A DNA stretch of 6,462 bases from CAYVBN01 sp964538565 (GCA_964538565.1 CAZIGW010000093.1:1-6462), one strand, 5' to 3'. Numbered from the stretch's first letter, positions 1 through 4,926 are shown. Notes: generated from the letters alone by a model not told the origin. A program made the numbers and translations.

Positions 1-1
1 C

Positions 2-172
2 AATCTCAAGAAGGCCAACCGCCTGCCCAGGGACATCAAGATGTTCCCCATGCAGGCGCCCTACCAGCCCACCGTGCACGATCTGCACAACGCCGGCCGC
101 GCCTTCCCGCCCTCCCACCTCCATCAGAGCTGGCTCGACTATCTCTACTGGGACATCGAGCTCGAGCCATAG
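2..172 (+). CDS. C-terminal 56 residues of an unrecognised protein (5' end outside window)
   Basis: An open frame runs from the left edge to a TAG stop at 170-172. Codon use is strongly GC-biased in third positions (CTC, AAG, GCC, CGC, ATC), as in the backbone genes to the right, so I read it as a real coding end and not a chance frame. The tail is rich in aromatic and His residues (TVHDLHNAG, then SWLDYLYWDIELEP at the very end), which suggests a folded, probably cytosolic domain end; there is no terminal membrane segment. I do not recognise the family. Only 61 bases separate its stop from the next gene's ATG, and a promoter fits in that gap, so the two are probably not one transcription unit. 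Confidence 0.6.
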   Translation, partial: NLKKANRLPRDIKMFPMQAPYQPTVHDLHNAGRAFPPSHLHQSWLDYLYWDIELEP

Positions 173-177
173 CCCGC

Positions 178-206
178 TTGGCAGGGCCCTCGCCAATAAC
201 TATTAT
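178..206 (+). promoter_or_regulatory. sigma-70-like promoter of the toxin-antitoxin operon
   Basis: A -35 box TTGGCA (178-183, five of six matches to TTGACA) and a -10 box TATTAT (201-206, five of six matches to TATAAT) are separated by exactly 17 bases. Transcription would begin near 212-214, leaving a leader of about 20 bases that carries the Shine-Dalgarno sequence. The -10 box lies inside a perfect inverted repeat, so a repressor bound there would block RNA polymerase. Confidence 0.65.
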
Positions 207-208
207 TG
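194..208. repeat. inverted repeat overlapping the -10 box, putative antitoxin operator
   Basis: CAATAA (194-199) and TTATTG (203-208) are perfect inverted arms around the 3-base centre CTA. The 15-base AT-rich palindrome stands out in GC-rich DNA and covers the -10 box. ParD-family ribbon-helix-helix antitoxins typically repress their own operon by binding short palindromes at the promoter, so this is the natural operator candidate; binding itself is inferred. Confidence 0.55.
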
Positions 209-232
209 AGCCTTCAGCAGGGGAGGCCGGTC

Positions 233-493
233 ATGGCCATCAGCGCCGATCTGGGGGAAGCCCTCGAAAAGGTCGTGAACGATCTCGTCGCCAAGGGCCG
301 CTACAACTCCAAGAGCGAAGTGCTGCGCGAGGGCGTGCGCCTCGTGCAGGAACGCGAGGCGGCCTTGGCGAAGTTGCTTGCGGTGCTCGATAGGAGCGTT
401 GAAGACTCCATTGCAGGTCGAACAAAGCCTTTGGAAGAAGTTGCCCGGCGGCTCAGTACAAAATATAGGGCGATGGCGAAAAAGCGCGCTTGA
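233..493 (+). CDS. parD: ParD-like ribbon-helix-helix antitoxin (type II toxin-antitoxin)
   Basis: An 86-residue protein. Residues 1-37 match the ParD/CC2985-type pattern: a short beta strand (AISADLG), helix A (EALEKVVNDLVAKG), then the typical GRYNSKSEVLREGVRL second helix at 22-37. The C-terminal half (about 44-86) is charged and would wrap the toxin. In this family the antitoxin neutralises ParE directly and represses the operon as a dimer. I chose the ATG at 233 because GGGGAGG lies at 220-226, six bases upstream; a longer frame from a TTG at 206 would start inside the -10 box/operator and is unlikely. Its stop (TGA, 491-493) overlaps the toxin ATG by one base (TGATG), which implies translational coupling. 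Codon use changes near codon 44, from strongly GC-ended to mixed. Confidence 0.85.
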   Translation: MAISADLGEALEKVVNDLVAKGRYNSKSEVLREGVRLVQEREAALAKLLAVLDRSVEDSIAGRTKPLEEVARRLSTKYRAMAKKRA

Positions 494-792
494 TGAGGGT
501 TATCCTTACTGATGCCGCCGAGGCCGATCTTGAACAGATCGGCGACTTTATTGCGGTCGACAATCCCCTGCGTGCTGATAGTTTCGTGTCAGAGCTGGTT
601 GAGCGATGCCTGGGCCTTGCGCACCATCCCCTGCGTCACCCGGTGTTTCTGAACCACGCAGGCCGCGAAATCAGACGTTTTCCGCACGGCGGATACCTGA
701 TCTTCTACTCGATCGAGGAGGACGCCGTTGAAATACACCACGTCGTCCATTCCGCACGCGACTATGTTCAGCTGCTCTTTCCCGAGGGCTAG
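493..792 (+). CDS. parE: ParE-like toxin of the RelE/ParE superfamily
   Basis: A 99-residue protein. It opens with the family pattern VILTDAAEADLEQIGDFIAVDNPLRA (residues 3-28: a beta strand and two helices forming a hairpin) and ends with the strands REIRRFPHGGYLIFYSIEEDAVEIHHVVHSARDY (58-91), including the R..P..YLIFY and (V/L)HSARD signatures of ParE/RelE proteins. Characterised ParE toxins poison DNA gyrase, while RelE relatives cleave mRNA on the ribosome. Sequence similarity here favours ParE, but the target cannot be read from the sequence. The ATG overlaps the antitoxin stop and is preferred to the TTG one codon earlier. The length is normal and the frame intact. Its stop (790-792) interlocks with the stop of the convergent dsbB gene. 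Confidence 0.85.
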   Translation: MRVILTDAAEADLEQIGDFIAVDNPLRADSFVSELVERCLGLAHHPLRHPVFLNHAGREIRRFPHGGYLIFYSIEEDAVEIHHVVHSARDYVQLLFPEG

Positions 793-1322
793 CCCCTTTT
801 GCGCATCGCCTGCGCCAGCATGGCGGCCGCGAGCAGCGCCACGATCAGCGCCGAAATCAGCGCATTGTAGCCCGCAAGGCTGAGCTTCAGCACGGGGTCG
901 CGCCACTGCACCTGGTCGCAGGGGACCACTTTGGCGATGTTGCCGCTCGAGAGGTCGCCAAAGCTCAGATCGCCGCCGGTGCCGGTGCACGCCGTCGGGC
1001 CTGGCCACCATCCCCACTCCACGCCCGCATGGTAGGCCGCCATATAGGCCGACCACACGAAGATCAGGGCCCCGGCCGCCACCGCGGCATACCAGACCAC
1101 CAGCGGCAGCCGGTTCCACAGGATCAGCACCAGCGCGAGCACCGGCAGCCCCCAGTAATAGGCCTGTCGCTGCGCAAGGCACAGTTCGCATGGCACGAGC
1201 CCGCCGAAGATCTGCGTTCCCCAGGCCCCGGCGATCGTCGCAAGGCCAATGACGAACGCGATTCCCACCAGAATCTTGTCGGCGGGCAGGGCTCTCTGCG
1301 ATGTCATGGCGGTGCTGGTCAT
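789..1322 (-). CDS. dsbB: DsbB-family disulfide bond formation protein
   Basis: A 177-residue inner-membrane protein. DsbB reoxidises the periplasmic thiol oxidase DsbA and passes the electrons to quinone. Four hydrophobic segments are visible, at about 16-34, 54-70, 73-93 and 145-171. The first periplasmic loop holds the CxxC pair C45/C48 (PCELCLAQR), with an Arg four residues after the second Cys, matching the quinone-site Arg of E. coli DsbB. The second loop carries C112 and C135, equivalent to the E. coli C104/C130 pair. All four redox cysteines are present, so the enzyme should be active. I start at the ATG at 1322, which has GAGGAG just upstream; a 21-residue basic extension from 1385 looks spurious. 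The DUF72 gene ends 72 bases upstream on the same strand, so an operon is likely. No dsbA is in view. Confidence 0.9.
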   Translation of the reverse strand: MTSTAMTSQRALPADKILVGIAFVIGLATIAGAWGTQIFGGLVPCELCLAQRQAYYWGLPVLALVLILWNRLPLVVWYAAVAAGALIFVWSAYMAAYHAGVEWGWWPGPTACTGTGGDLSFGDLSSGNIAKVVPCDQVQWRDPVLKLSLAGYNALISALIVALLAAAMLAQAMRKRG

Positions 1323-1345
1323 GATCTCCTCGTGCTGTGACGGCC

Positions 1346-1387
1346 GATTGCGGCGGTTCCTTGCCCGATTGCAAGCCGCTCGCAATC
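1346..1387. repeat. GATTGC boxes (two direct, one inverted) between the DUF72 and dsbB genes
   Basis: GATTGC occurs at 1346-1351 and 1367-1372, exactly 21 bases apart, and its reverse complement GCAATC at 1382-1387. The last two form an inverted repeat with a 9-base loop. This sits in the 72-base gap between the DUF72 stop and the dsbB start. It could be an operator for dsbB, a weak RNA hairpin within the operon message, or chance; no T run follows, so an intrinsic terminator is unlikely. Confidence 0.3.
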
Positions 1388-1394
1388 AAGTGAG

Positions 1395-2180
1395 CTATCC
1401 GGCATCCGGCGCCAGTCCGAGCCTTTGCTGAATGGCGAGCGCGTTGCGCGGCGCGTTCGGCTTGTCGTTCGAGACAAAGAACGCGAAAACGTCGCGCTGC
1501 GGCGGCTTTGCGCCGGCCGGCGCGATCGTCGGGCCTTCGATGGGCCGGCCCTCGCTCAGCGCCTTGAGCCGCCCGGCCCAGACATCCAGGTCCGCCTCGC
1601 CATAGCGCTCTGCTCCGGGCGGCCCCTGCAGCCGGCAATAGGTGAAGTCGGCGGTCTGATCCAGATACGGCCACTCCGCCGTGTCGGCCAAGACCAGCGC
1701 GACATTGTGCGCACGCAGCAGGTCGATGAATTCGGCTTGGGCGAAGGCGGCGCTGCGCACTTCGATCGCCTGCCGGATATCGCGCGGCAGCAGCTTGAAG
1801 AACGCTTCGAGCCGCTTGAGGTCGAATTTGAAGTTCGGCGGGAGCTGCCAGCACACCGCCCCCAGCCGCCGGCCCAGCGCCGCGATCGATTTGAAAAAGA
1901 AGTCGACCGGCTGCTCGACCTCCTTGAGGCGCTTGATATGGGTCACCCCCTGGTGGCCCTTGACCGTGAACACGAACGATTCCGGCGTCTGCGCGGCCCA
2001 GGCCTCGAAGCTCGCCGGCTTCTGGTTCTGGTAGAAGGTCGCGTTGATCTCGATCGCCGTCACATGCCGGCTGGCCCAGCCAAGCTCGTCCTTCTGTTTG
2101 AGGCCCTCGGGGTAGAATTGTCCGTTCCGCCATTCGGGAAAGATCCACCCTGCCATGCCGGTCCTGATCCTTCCTGCCAT
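1395..2180 (-). CDS. DUF72 domain protein (YecE-like TIM-barrel)
   Basis: A 261-residue protein, the usual DUF72 length. Family motifs appear in order: GWIFPEW at 11-17, IEINATFY at 43-50, FTVKGHQGVTH at 71-81, WQLPPNFKFD at 111-120, IEVR at 139-142, YCRLQGP at 181-187, and the closing FAFFVSNDKPNAPRNAL at 232-248. DUF72 proteins adopt a TIM-barrel fold related to xylose isomerase-like enzymes; their reaction remains undefined and no substrate can be proposed here. There is no signal peptide or membrane segment, so it is cytosolic. The start at 2180 is favoured because AGGAGG lies at 2191-2196, about ten bases upstream, and family members begin with this G-x-I/T-x-x-GW strand; an ATG at residue 9 is a less likely alternative. 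It probably heads an operon with dsbB. Confidence 0.88.
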   Translation of the reverse strand: MAGRIRTGMAGWIFPEWRNGQFYPEGLKQKDELGWASRHVTAIEINATFYQNQKPASFEAWAAQTPESFVFTVKGHQGVTHIKRLKEVEQPVDFFFKSIAALGRRLGAVCWQLPPNFKFDLKRLEAFFKLLPRDIRQAIEVRSAAFAQAEFIDLLRAHNVALVLADTAEWPYLDQTADFTYCRLQGPPGAERYGEADLDVWAGRLKALSEGRPIEGPTIAPAGAKPPQRDVFAFFVSNDKPNAPRNALAIQQRLGLAPDAG

Positions 2181-2272
2181 CGCCGCCCCGCCTCCTCGTG
2201 GTCGCCGACGAAGCTTAGCATCATTTGCCCGGTCCCCAACCCGTCCCCGCCGCCCGGCCGGTCCGCCTCAGG

Positions 2273-2300
2273 TTGACGCCCCACCGCAATTTGCTTTAGT
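2273..2300 (+). promoter_or_regulatory. probable promoter of tRNA-Leu
   Basis: TTGACG (2273-2278) matches five of six bases of the -35 consensus, and TTTAGT (2295-2300) matches four of six of the -10 consensus, with a 16-base spacer. The predicted start near 2306-2308 lies about 12 bases upstream of the mature tRNA 5' end. Fit and position are good, but the -10 box is imperfect. Confidence 0.5.
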
Positions 2301-2318
2301 CGCTGCGCATCCATAGGC

Positions 2319-2403
2319 GCCCCTGTGGTGGAACTGGTAGACGCGCCGGACTCAAAATCCGGTTCCGAAAGGAGTGTCGGTTCGATCCCGACCGGGGGCA
2401 CCA
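2319..2403 (+). tRNA. tRNA-Leu, anticodon CAA
   Basis: A complete class II tRNA. The acceptor arms GCCCCTG (2319-2325) and CGGGGGC (2393-2399) pair with one T-G wobble, followed by discriminator A2400 and an encoded CCA (2401-2403). The anticodon stem CCGGA/TCCGG (2346-2350, 2358-2362) closes a 7-base loop CTCAAAA with anticodon CAA at 2353-2355, which reads UUG. A long variable arm (about 2363-2375, TTCC-GAAA-GGA) is typical of Leu. The T arm is GTCGG-TTCGATC-CCGAC (2376-2392). The gene is intact although an integrase follows directly downstream, so any element inserted here has kept or restored the 3' end. Confidence 0.97.
2376..2403 (+). other. putative attachment site (left element end) in the 3' part of tRNA-Leu
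   Basis: P4-type integrases commonly recombine within the T arm and 3' end of tRNA genes, leaving a direct repeat of that segment at both element ends. Here a P4-type integrase begins 240 bases downstream and is transcribed away from the tRNA. The T arm, acceptor strand and CCA are therefore the likely core. I found no second copy of this segment in the window, so the partner site would lie beyond 6462. Exact borders cannot be set from one end. Confidence 0.5.
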
Positions 2404-2420
2404 GCGGCATCCAACTCTGA

Positions 2421-2457
2421 GGGCGACAAAGGCCCGGAGTTCTGGGCCTCAGCGCCC
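2421..2457 (+). repeat. nested hairpin just downstream of tRNA-Leu
   Basis: Inner arms AGGCCC (2430-2435) and GGGCCT (2444-2449) pair around an 8-base loop. Outer arms GGGCG (2421-2425) and CGCCC (2453-2457) pair across small internal loops of 4 and 3 bases. It starts 17 bases after the tRNA CCA, a plausible place to end the tRNA transcript, but there is no downstream T tract. It could also be part of the recombination region. Confidence 0.35.
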
Positions 2458-2510
2458 GATAAGCCACTGTAATCCCGTCGCTATCCGCCCCACGGCGATG
2501 GCTATTCGTG

Positions 2511-2545
2511 GTCCAGGTTGGTCCACTTGGGTCCAGCACTGTCCA
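2511..2545 (+). repeat. four GTCCA boxes at exact 10-base period
   Basis: GTCCA starts at 2511, 2521, 2531 and 2541; the preceding base is G, G, G and T. The inter-box bases (GGTTG, CTTGG, GCACT) differ, so this is a phased set of short motifs and not a simple tandem duplication. An inverted copy lies at 2583-2587; with flanks, CTGTCCA at 2539-2545 mirrors TGGACAG at 2583-2589. One box per helical turn on one face of the DNA suits cooperative loading of a small protein such as an excisionase, or arm binding by the integrase. The position between tRNA and integrase fits this; function is inferred. Confidence 0.65.
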
Positions 2546-2597
2546 CCGAAGGCGAGTCGGTTGAGAGCACTGTTCGGCCTATTGGACAGAGCACGGT
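2535..2597 (+). repeat. AGCAC(T/G)GT boxes upstream of the integrase
   Basis: AGCACTGT occurs at 2535-2542 and 2566-2573, and AGCACGGT at 2590-2597. The last two extend leftwards to a shared AGAGCAC(T/G)GTT at 24-base spacing. The first overlaps the third and fourth GTCCA boxes. These are candidate arm-type sites for the integrase N-terminal domain, or an operator controlling its promoter; neither is proven by sequence alone. Confidence 0.4.
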
Positions 2598-2643
2598 TTA
2601 GTAAGCTTGTAGTGCAGCCCCGCTCACCAGCCGGAGGCCGCAC

Positions 2644-3846
2644 ATGCCCCAGACCTTCACCGCCCAACAGCTAGCCGCCATCACTGCTGACGGCGAGTAT
2701 CGGGCAGACCGCAACATCTACATGCAGGTGCGCGACGGCGGCGCCACGCGCTCGTGGGTGTTCCGCTATCGCTACCTCGGCCGCGTGCGCCGCATGGGTC
2801 TCGGCAGCGCCCGCGACTACACGCTGACGGACGTGCGCCGGAAGGCCACAGCGGCGCGCAAGCTCCTCGATGACGGTATCGACCCGCTGGAGGCGCGGCG
2901 CGAGGAACGGGCGGCTCGGATGTTCGCTGCGGGTGGCCCGACCTTCGAGGTCTGTGCCGAGGAATACATCCTCAGCCGCGAGCCGGGCTGGCGGGACAAG
3001 AAGCGCGCCGAGCGTTGGCGCGGCAGTCTCAAGAACTACGTCTTCCCGACCATCGGGAAGCTAACTGGCTCGCAGATTACCACGGACCATGTCCTGACCA
3101 TCCTCAAGCCCATATGGAGCACCAAGCCAGAGACGGCGGGCCGCGTGCGGGGGAGGGTGGAGAACATCATCGACTACATGGTCGCCAAGAAGCACCGGGC
3201 GCCCGGTCCGAATCCAGCCTCGTGGAATGGGCCGCTCAGCAAGCTGCTGCCTGCGCCATCCTCGGTGCAGAAGGTCGTGCACCACCCCTCGGTGCCTTAT
3301 GCGGAAATCCCCGCGCTGTACGCCCGCATCCGCGCCGTGGGCTCGGTCGCCGCCAGAGCGCTGGGGTTCACCCTACTCACGGCCGTCCGCAGCGGCGAGG
3401 CCCGTGGCGCCCGCTGGCGCGAGTTTGACCTTGAGGCGAAGACGTGGACCATCCCCGCCGAGCGCATGAAGATGGAGCAGCCACACGTGGTGCCGCTAAC
3501 CGAGGAGGCCATCGCGCTGCTGGGCGACGTGGGCGAGCCGGACGCGCTGGTGTTCCCCGGCGTCAAGCGCGGGGAGCCACTGTCTGACGCCTCGATGCTC
3601 TATGTCCTGCGCAACATCACCAAGGAAGACGCCACAGTCAACGGGCTGCGCGCCAGCTTCAGGACCTGGGCGGCCGAGGCGACAAATTGTCCCCGAGAGA
3701 TTGCGGAAGCCTGCCTCGCCCATCGGGTCGGGGATGATGTAGAGCGCGCGTATGCCCGCACCACGTTCTTCGAGAAGCGGAAGGCGTTGATGGACGAATG
3801 GGCGACATTTGCAACCTCGGGCCAGAAATCGGCCCCAGCATCTTAA
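2644..3846 (+). CDS. int: P4-type tyrosine recombinase/integrase
   Basis: A 400-residue site-specific recombinase with three parts: an N-terminal DUF4102-type arm-binding domain (about 1-85), a SAM-like core-binding domain (about 98-190) and the catalytic domain (about 215-390). Visible active-site residues are Arg249 (TAVRSGEAR), the beta-hairpin Lys276 (ERMKMEQPHVVPL), Arg336 (NGLRASFRTWA), His360 (LAHRV) and the nucleophile Tyr370 (ERAYARTTF). The box II position that is usually His is Asn333 (AAC at 3640-3642, one base from the His codon CAC). Length and frame are otherwise complete. GGAGG at 2633-2637, six bases upstream, supports the start. The gene lies next to tRNA-Leu and reads away from it, so it probably integrates the element into that tRNA. 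Whether it is fully active with Asn in box II is uncertain. Confidence 0.92.
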   Translation: MPQTFTAQQLAAITADGEYRADRNIYMQVRDGGATRSWVFRYRYLGRVRRMGLGSARDYTLTDVRRKATAARKLLDDGIDPLEARREERAARMFAAGGPTFEVCAEEYILSREPGWRDKKRAERWRGSLKNYVFPTIGKLTGSQITTDHVLTILKPIWSTKPETAGRVRGRVENIIDYMVAKKHRAPGPNPASWNGPLSKLLPAPSSVQKVVHHPSVPYAEIPALYARIRAVGSVAARALGFTLLTAVRSGEARGARWREFDLEAKTWTIPAERMKMEQPHVVPLTEEAIALLGDVGEPDALVFPGVKRGEPLSDASMLYVLRNITKEDATVNGLRASFRTWAAEATNCPREIAEACLAHRVGDDVERAYARTTFFEKRKALMDEWATFATSGQKSAPAS

Positions 3847-3854
3847 CGATGCTG
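3836..3854. terminator. small hairpin over the integrase stop codon, possible convergent terminator
   Basis: CAGCAT (3836-3841) and ATGCTG (3849-3854) are perfect inverted arms around a 7-base loop that contains the integrase TAA. It lies between two convergent genes, where a bidirectional terminator would be expected. The stem is short and no T run follows on either strand, so the call is weak. Confidence 0.3.
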
Positions 3855-3869
3855 AGCGACGAGGACCGG

Positions 3870-4331
3870 CTAGCGCACTGATAGCTGGGCGGCGAGCCAA
3901 GCCTGTCGCGCACCAACGTCAGTCAGCATCTCTTTGCATCCATCACCAATTTGCCGCAACGCAGTATCGTCAGATTGGTCATGCGCCCGTTCCAAGTCCT
4001 GAGAAGCTGTCAGCAGAACGGCCTTGAACTCATACTTGTCGAGTTCGAACAGCATCCCCTTCGCAACGTCGAAGAAAACTTGTGACGCTGCTTTGGCGGC
4101 CCCTTCATCATCAACCGGGGCTGTCGAAAGCATGTCGTAGAGGAGCGAGCACTCGGCATACCTCTGCCCCAACGCTCGTCTGGCCCGCTGCCAATCGGAC
4201 AACAAGATGTAGCTGTCGCTAGCGGTGATAACTTTGATGAGGCGCGATGGGTCCGGAAGTGGTTCAGCGGCCAGTGCGGGCGATATTGCGGCAAGGCCTA
4301 ATGCCACGGCGGCAACGAACCTGATGCTCAT
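3870..4331 (-). CDS. small secreted/periplasmic protein of unknown function
   Basis: A 153-residue protein with a clear Sec signal peptide: basic n-region (MSIR), hydrophobic core FVAAVALGLAAI, then SPALA with cleavage after Ala21 or Ala22. The mature part is helical, charged and without further membrane segments. Two cysteines (C61 in YAECSLL, C132 in DGCKEM) could form one disulfide in the periplasm. I recognise no family. The ATG at 4331 is preferred to a TTG four codons earlier because it places the signal peptide at the N-terminus and has a G-rich stretch (GGGGG) about five bases upstream. The gene converges on the integrase, with 23 bases between the stops, and diverges from the DUF2786-type gene. 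Codon use is less GC-biased than in the backbone, consistent with acquired cargo. Confidence 0.75.
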   Translation of the reverse strand: MSIRFVAAVALGLAAISPALAAEPLPDPSRLIKVITASDSYILLSDWQRARRALGQRYAECSLLYDMLSTAPVDDEGAAKAASQVFFDVAKGMLFELDKYEFKAVLLTASQDLERAHDQSDDTALRQIGDGCKEMLTDVGARQAWLAAQLSVR

Positions 4332-4346
4332 GGGTACCCCCAACGC

Positions 4347-4362
4347 GTTACCTTAACCTAAC
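4347..4362. repeat. interrupted palindrome in the divergent intergenic region
   Basis: The 16 bases GTTACCTTAACCTAAC match their own reverse complement at 12 positions: GTTA, central TTAA and TAAC are symmetric, and the two CC pairs are not. It sits 15 bases upstream of the minus-strand secreted-protein start and about 78 upstream of the plus-strand gene, so a regulator bound here could affect both. AT-rich sequence at this position may also belong to a promoter that I cannot define. Confidence 0.35.
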
Positions 4363-4390
4363 ACCGCCCTAGGCGAAGATTCCACTACGA

Positions 4391-4408
4391 GCTTGGCCAA
4401 CGCCAAGC
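4391..4408. repeat. inverted repeat GCTTGG-N6-CCAAGC upstream of the DUF2786-type gene
   Basis: Perfect 6-base arms GCTTGG (4391-4396) and CCAAGC (4403-4408) flank CCAACG. The left half also contains the self-complementary TTGGCCAA (4393-4400), and another TTGG follows at 4410-4413. The repeat lies 31 bases before the downstream ATG, a typical operator or leader-hairpin position. The downstream protein carries a putative winged helix and could be an autoregulator; this is inference. Confidence 0.4.
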
Positions 4409-4439
4409 ATTGGTGGCTCCATCAACAACGGAGACCATC

Positions 4440-4877
4440 ATGACCATCGACGCCAAGATACGGGCGCTGCTCGCCAAGACCGTGAAGGCTGGGGCCACCG
4501 CCCACGAACAAATCGCTGCCACCGAGTTGGCCCGCAAGCTGATAGCCAAGCACGGCCTCAAGGAGCGCGAGTTCACGTGGCCCACGCCCCCGGCCCAGCC
4601 CCAGGTCCGCAAGGCCGCCAAAGTCGCCCCACGCGCCCGCAAAGCCGCGAAGCCGGGCAGGGGTGCCACCCGCGCCGCCAAGCCTGCCAAGCGCCCCACG
4701 CGGGCCGACGAGGTGGTCGAGCTACTGCGCCGCAAGAACGGCGCAACCATCGAGGAGATGGTGACCCGGTTCGGCGTCCAGCCGCATAGCATCCGCGCCA
4801 TCATCAGTGTGGAGTCACGCAAGCGGGGACTGAAGGTTGAGATGCCGGGCAAGGCACACTACCGTCTCGTTGACTAG
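4440..4877 (+). CDS. DUF2786-like / basic linker / DUF3489-like winged-helix protein
   Basis: A 145-residue, strongly basic protein in three parts. Residues 1-41 (KIRALLAKTV..HEQIAATELARKLIAKHGL) resemble the DUF2786 helical pattern, which usually has I..LLA..... A..A..LM.KHGL. Residues 48-88 are a low-complexity Pro/Ala/Lys/Arg linker with AAK and RKAAK repeats, like histone H1-type tails. Residues 89-143 (ADEVVELLRRKNGATIEEMVTRFGVQPHSIRAIIS..) resemble DUF3489, a small winged-helix unit (ATIxEM...G...HSxRxxIS). The whole suggests a DNA-binding or nucleoid-type regulator, possibly the element's own; no target is known. The ATG at 4440 has GGAGA at 4430-4434; a TTG ten codons earlier is disfavoured. 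A strong hairpin terminator follows the stop. Confidence 0.8.
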   Translation: MTIDAKIRALLAKTVKAGATAHEQIAATELARKLIAKHGLKEREFTWPTPPAQPQVRKAAKVAPRARKAAKPGRGATRAAKPAKRPTRADEVVELLRRKNGATIEEMVTRFGVQPHSIRAIISVESRKRGLKVEMPGKAHYRLVD

Positions 4878-4899
4878 CTAGCTTGCAAGGCGTACAGGC

Positions 4900-4926
4900 G
4901 GCGCCCCTCATGGGGCGCTTGTCTTT
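4900..4926 (+). terminator. Rho-independent terminator after the DUF2786/DUF3489-type gene
   Basis: GCGCCCC (4901-4907) and GGGGCGC (4912-4918) form a perfect 7-bp GC stem with the 4-base loop TCAT, extendable by one G-T pair (4900/4919). The T-rich run TTGTCTTT (4919-4926) follows. It begins 22 bases after the stop codon and ends 18 bases before the next ATG, so it should separate the two genes or attenuate expression of the second. Confidence 0.75.

Noticed and set aside
589..2148. A 519-codon minus-strand open frame spanning both dsbB and the DUF72 gene
   Set aside because: It is in another frame on the same strand as two well-supported genes. Its translation is Arg/Gly/Ala-rich with no family motifs, as is common in high-GC DNA.
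1425..2276. A 283-codon plus-strand open frame opposite the DUF72 gene
   Set aside because: It is antisense to a gene with all DUF72 motifs. Its Arg/Leu/Pro-rich composition is typical of shadow frames.
2060..2539. A 159-codon minus-strand frame crossing the tRNA-Leu gene
   Set aside because: It runs through a complete tRNA and the DUF72 start region and has no recognisable domain or ribosome binding site.
2511..2545. Short periodic repeats considered as a CRISPR array
   Set aside because: The repeated unit is 5 bases at a 10-base period, far too short for CRISPR repeats and spacers, and no cas genes are present.
3015..3428. A 137-codon plus-strand frame inside the integrase
   Set aside because: The integrase domains are continuous here. 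The alternative frame is Arg/His/Pro-rich with no motif.
4874..4889. Adjacent palindromes CTAGCTAG (4874-4881) and CTTGCAAG (4882-4889) after the DUF2786-type gene
   Set aside because: The two are back to back, but each is short and the first overlaps the stop codon. The terminator just downstream explains the region better and I see no spacing or partner site that suggests function.
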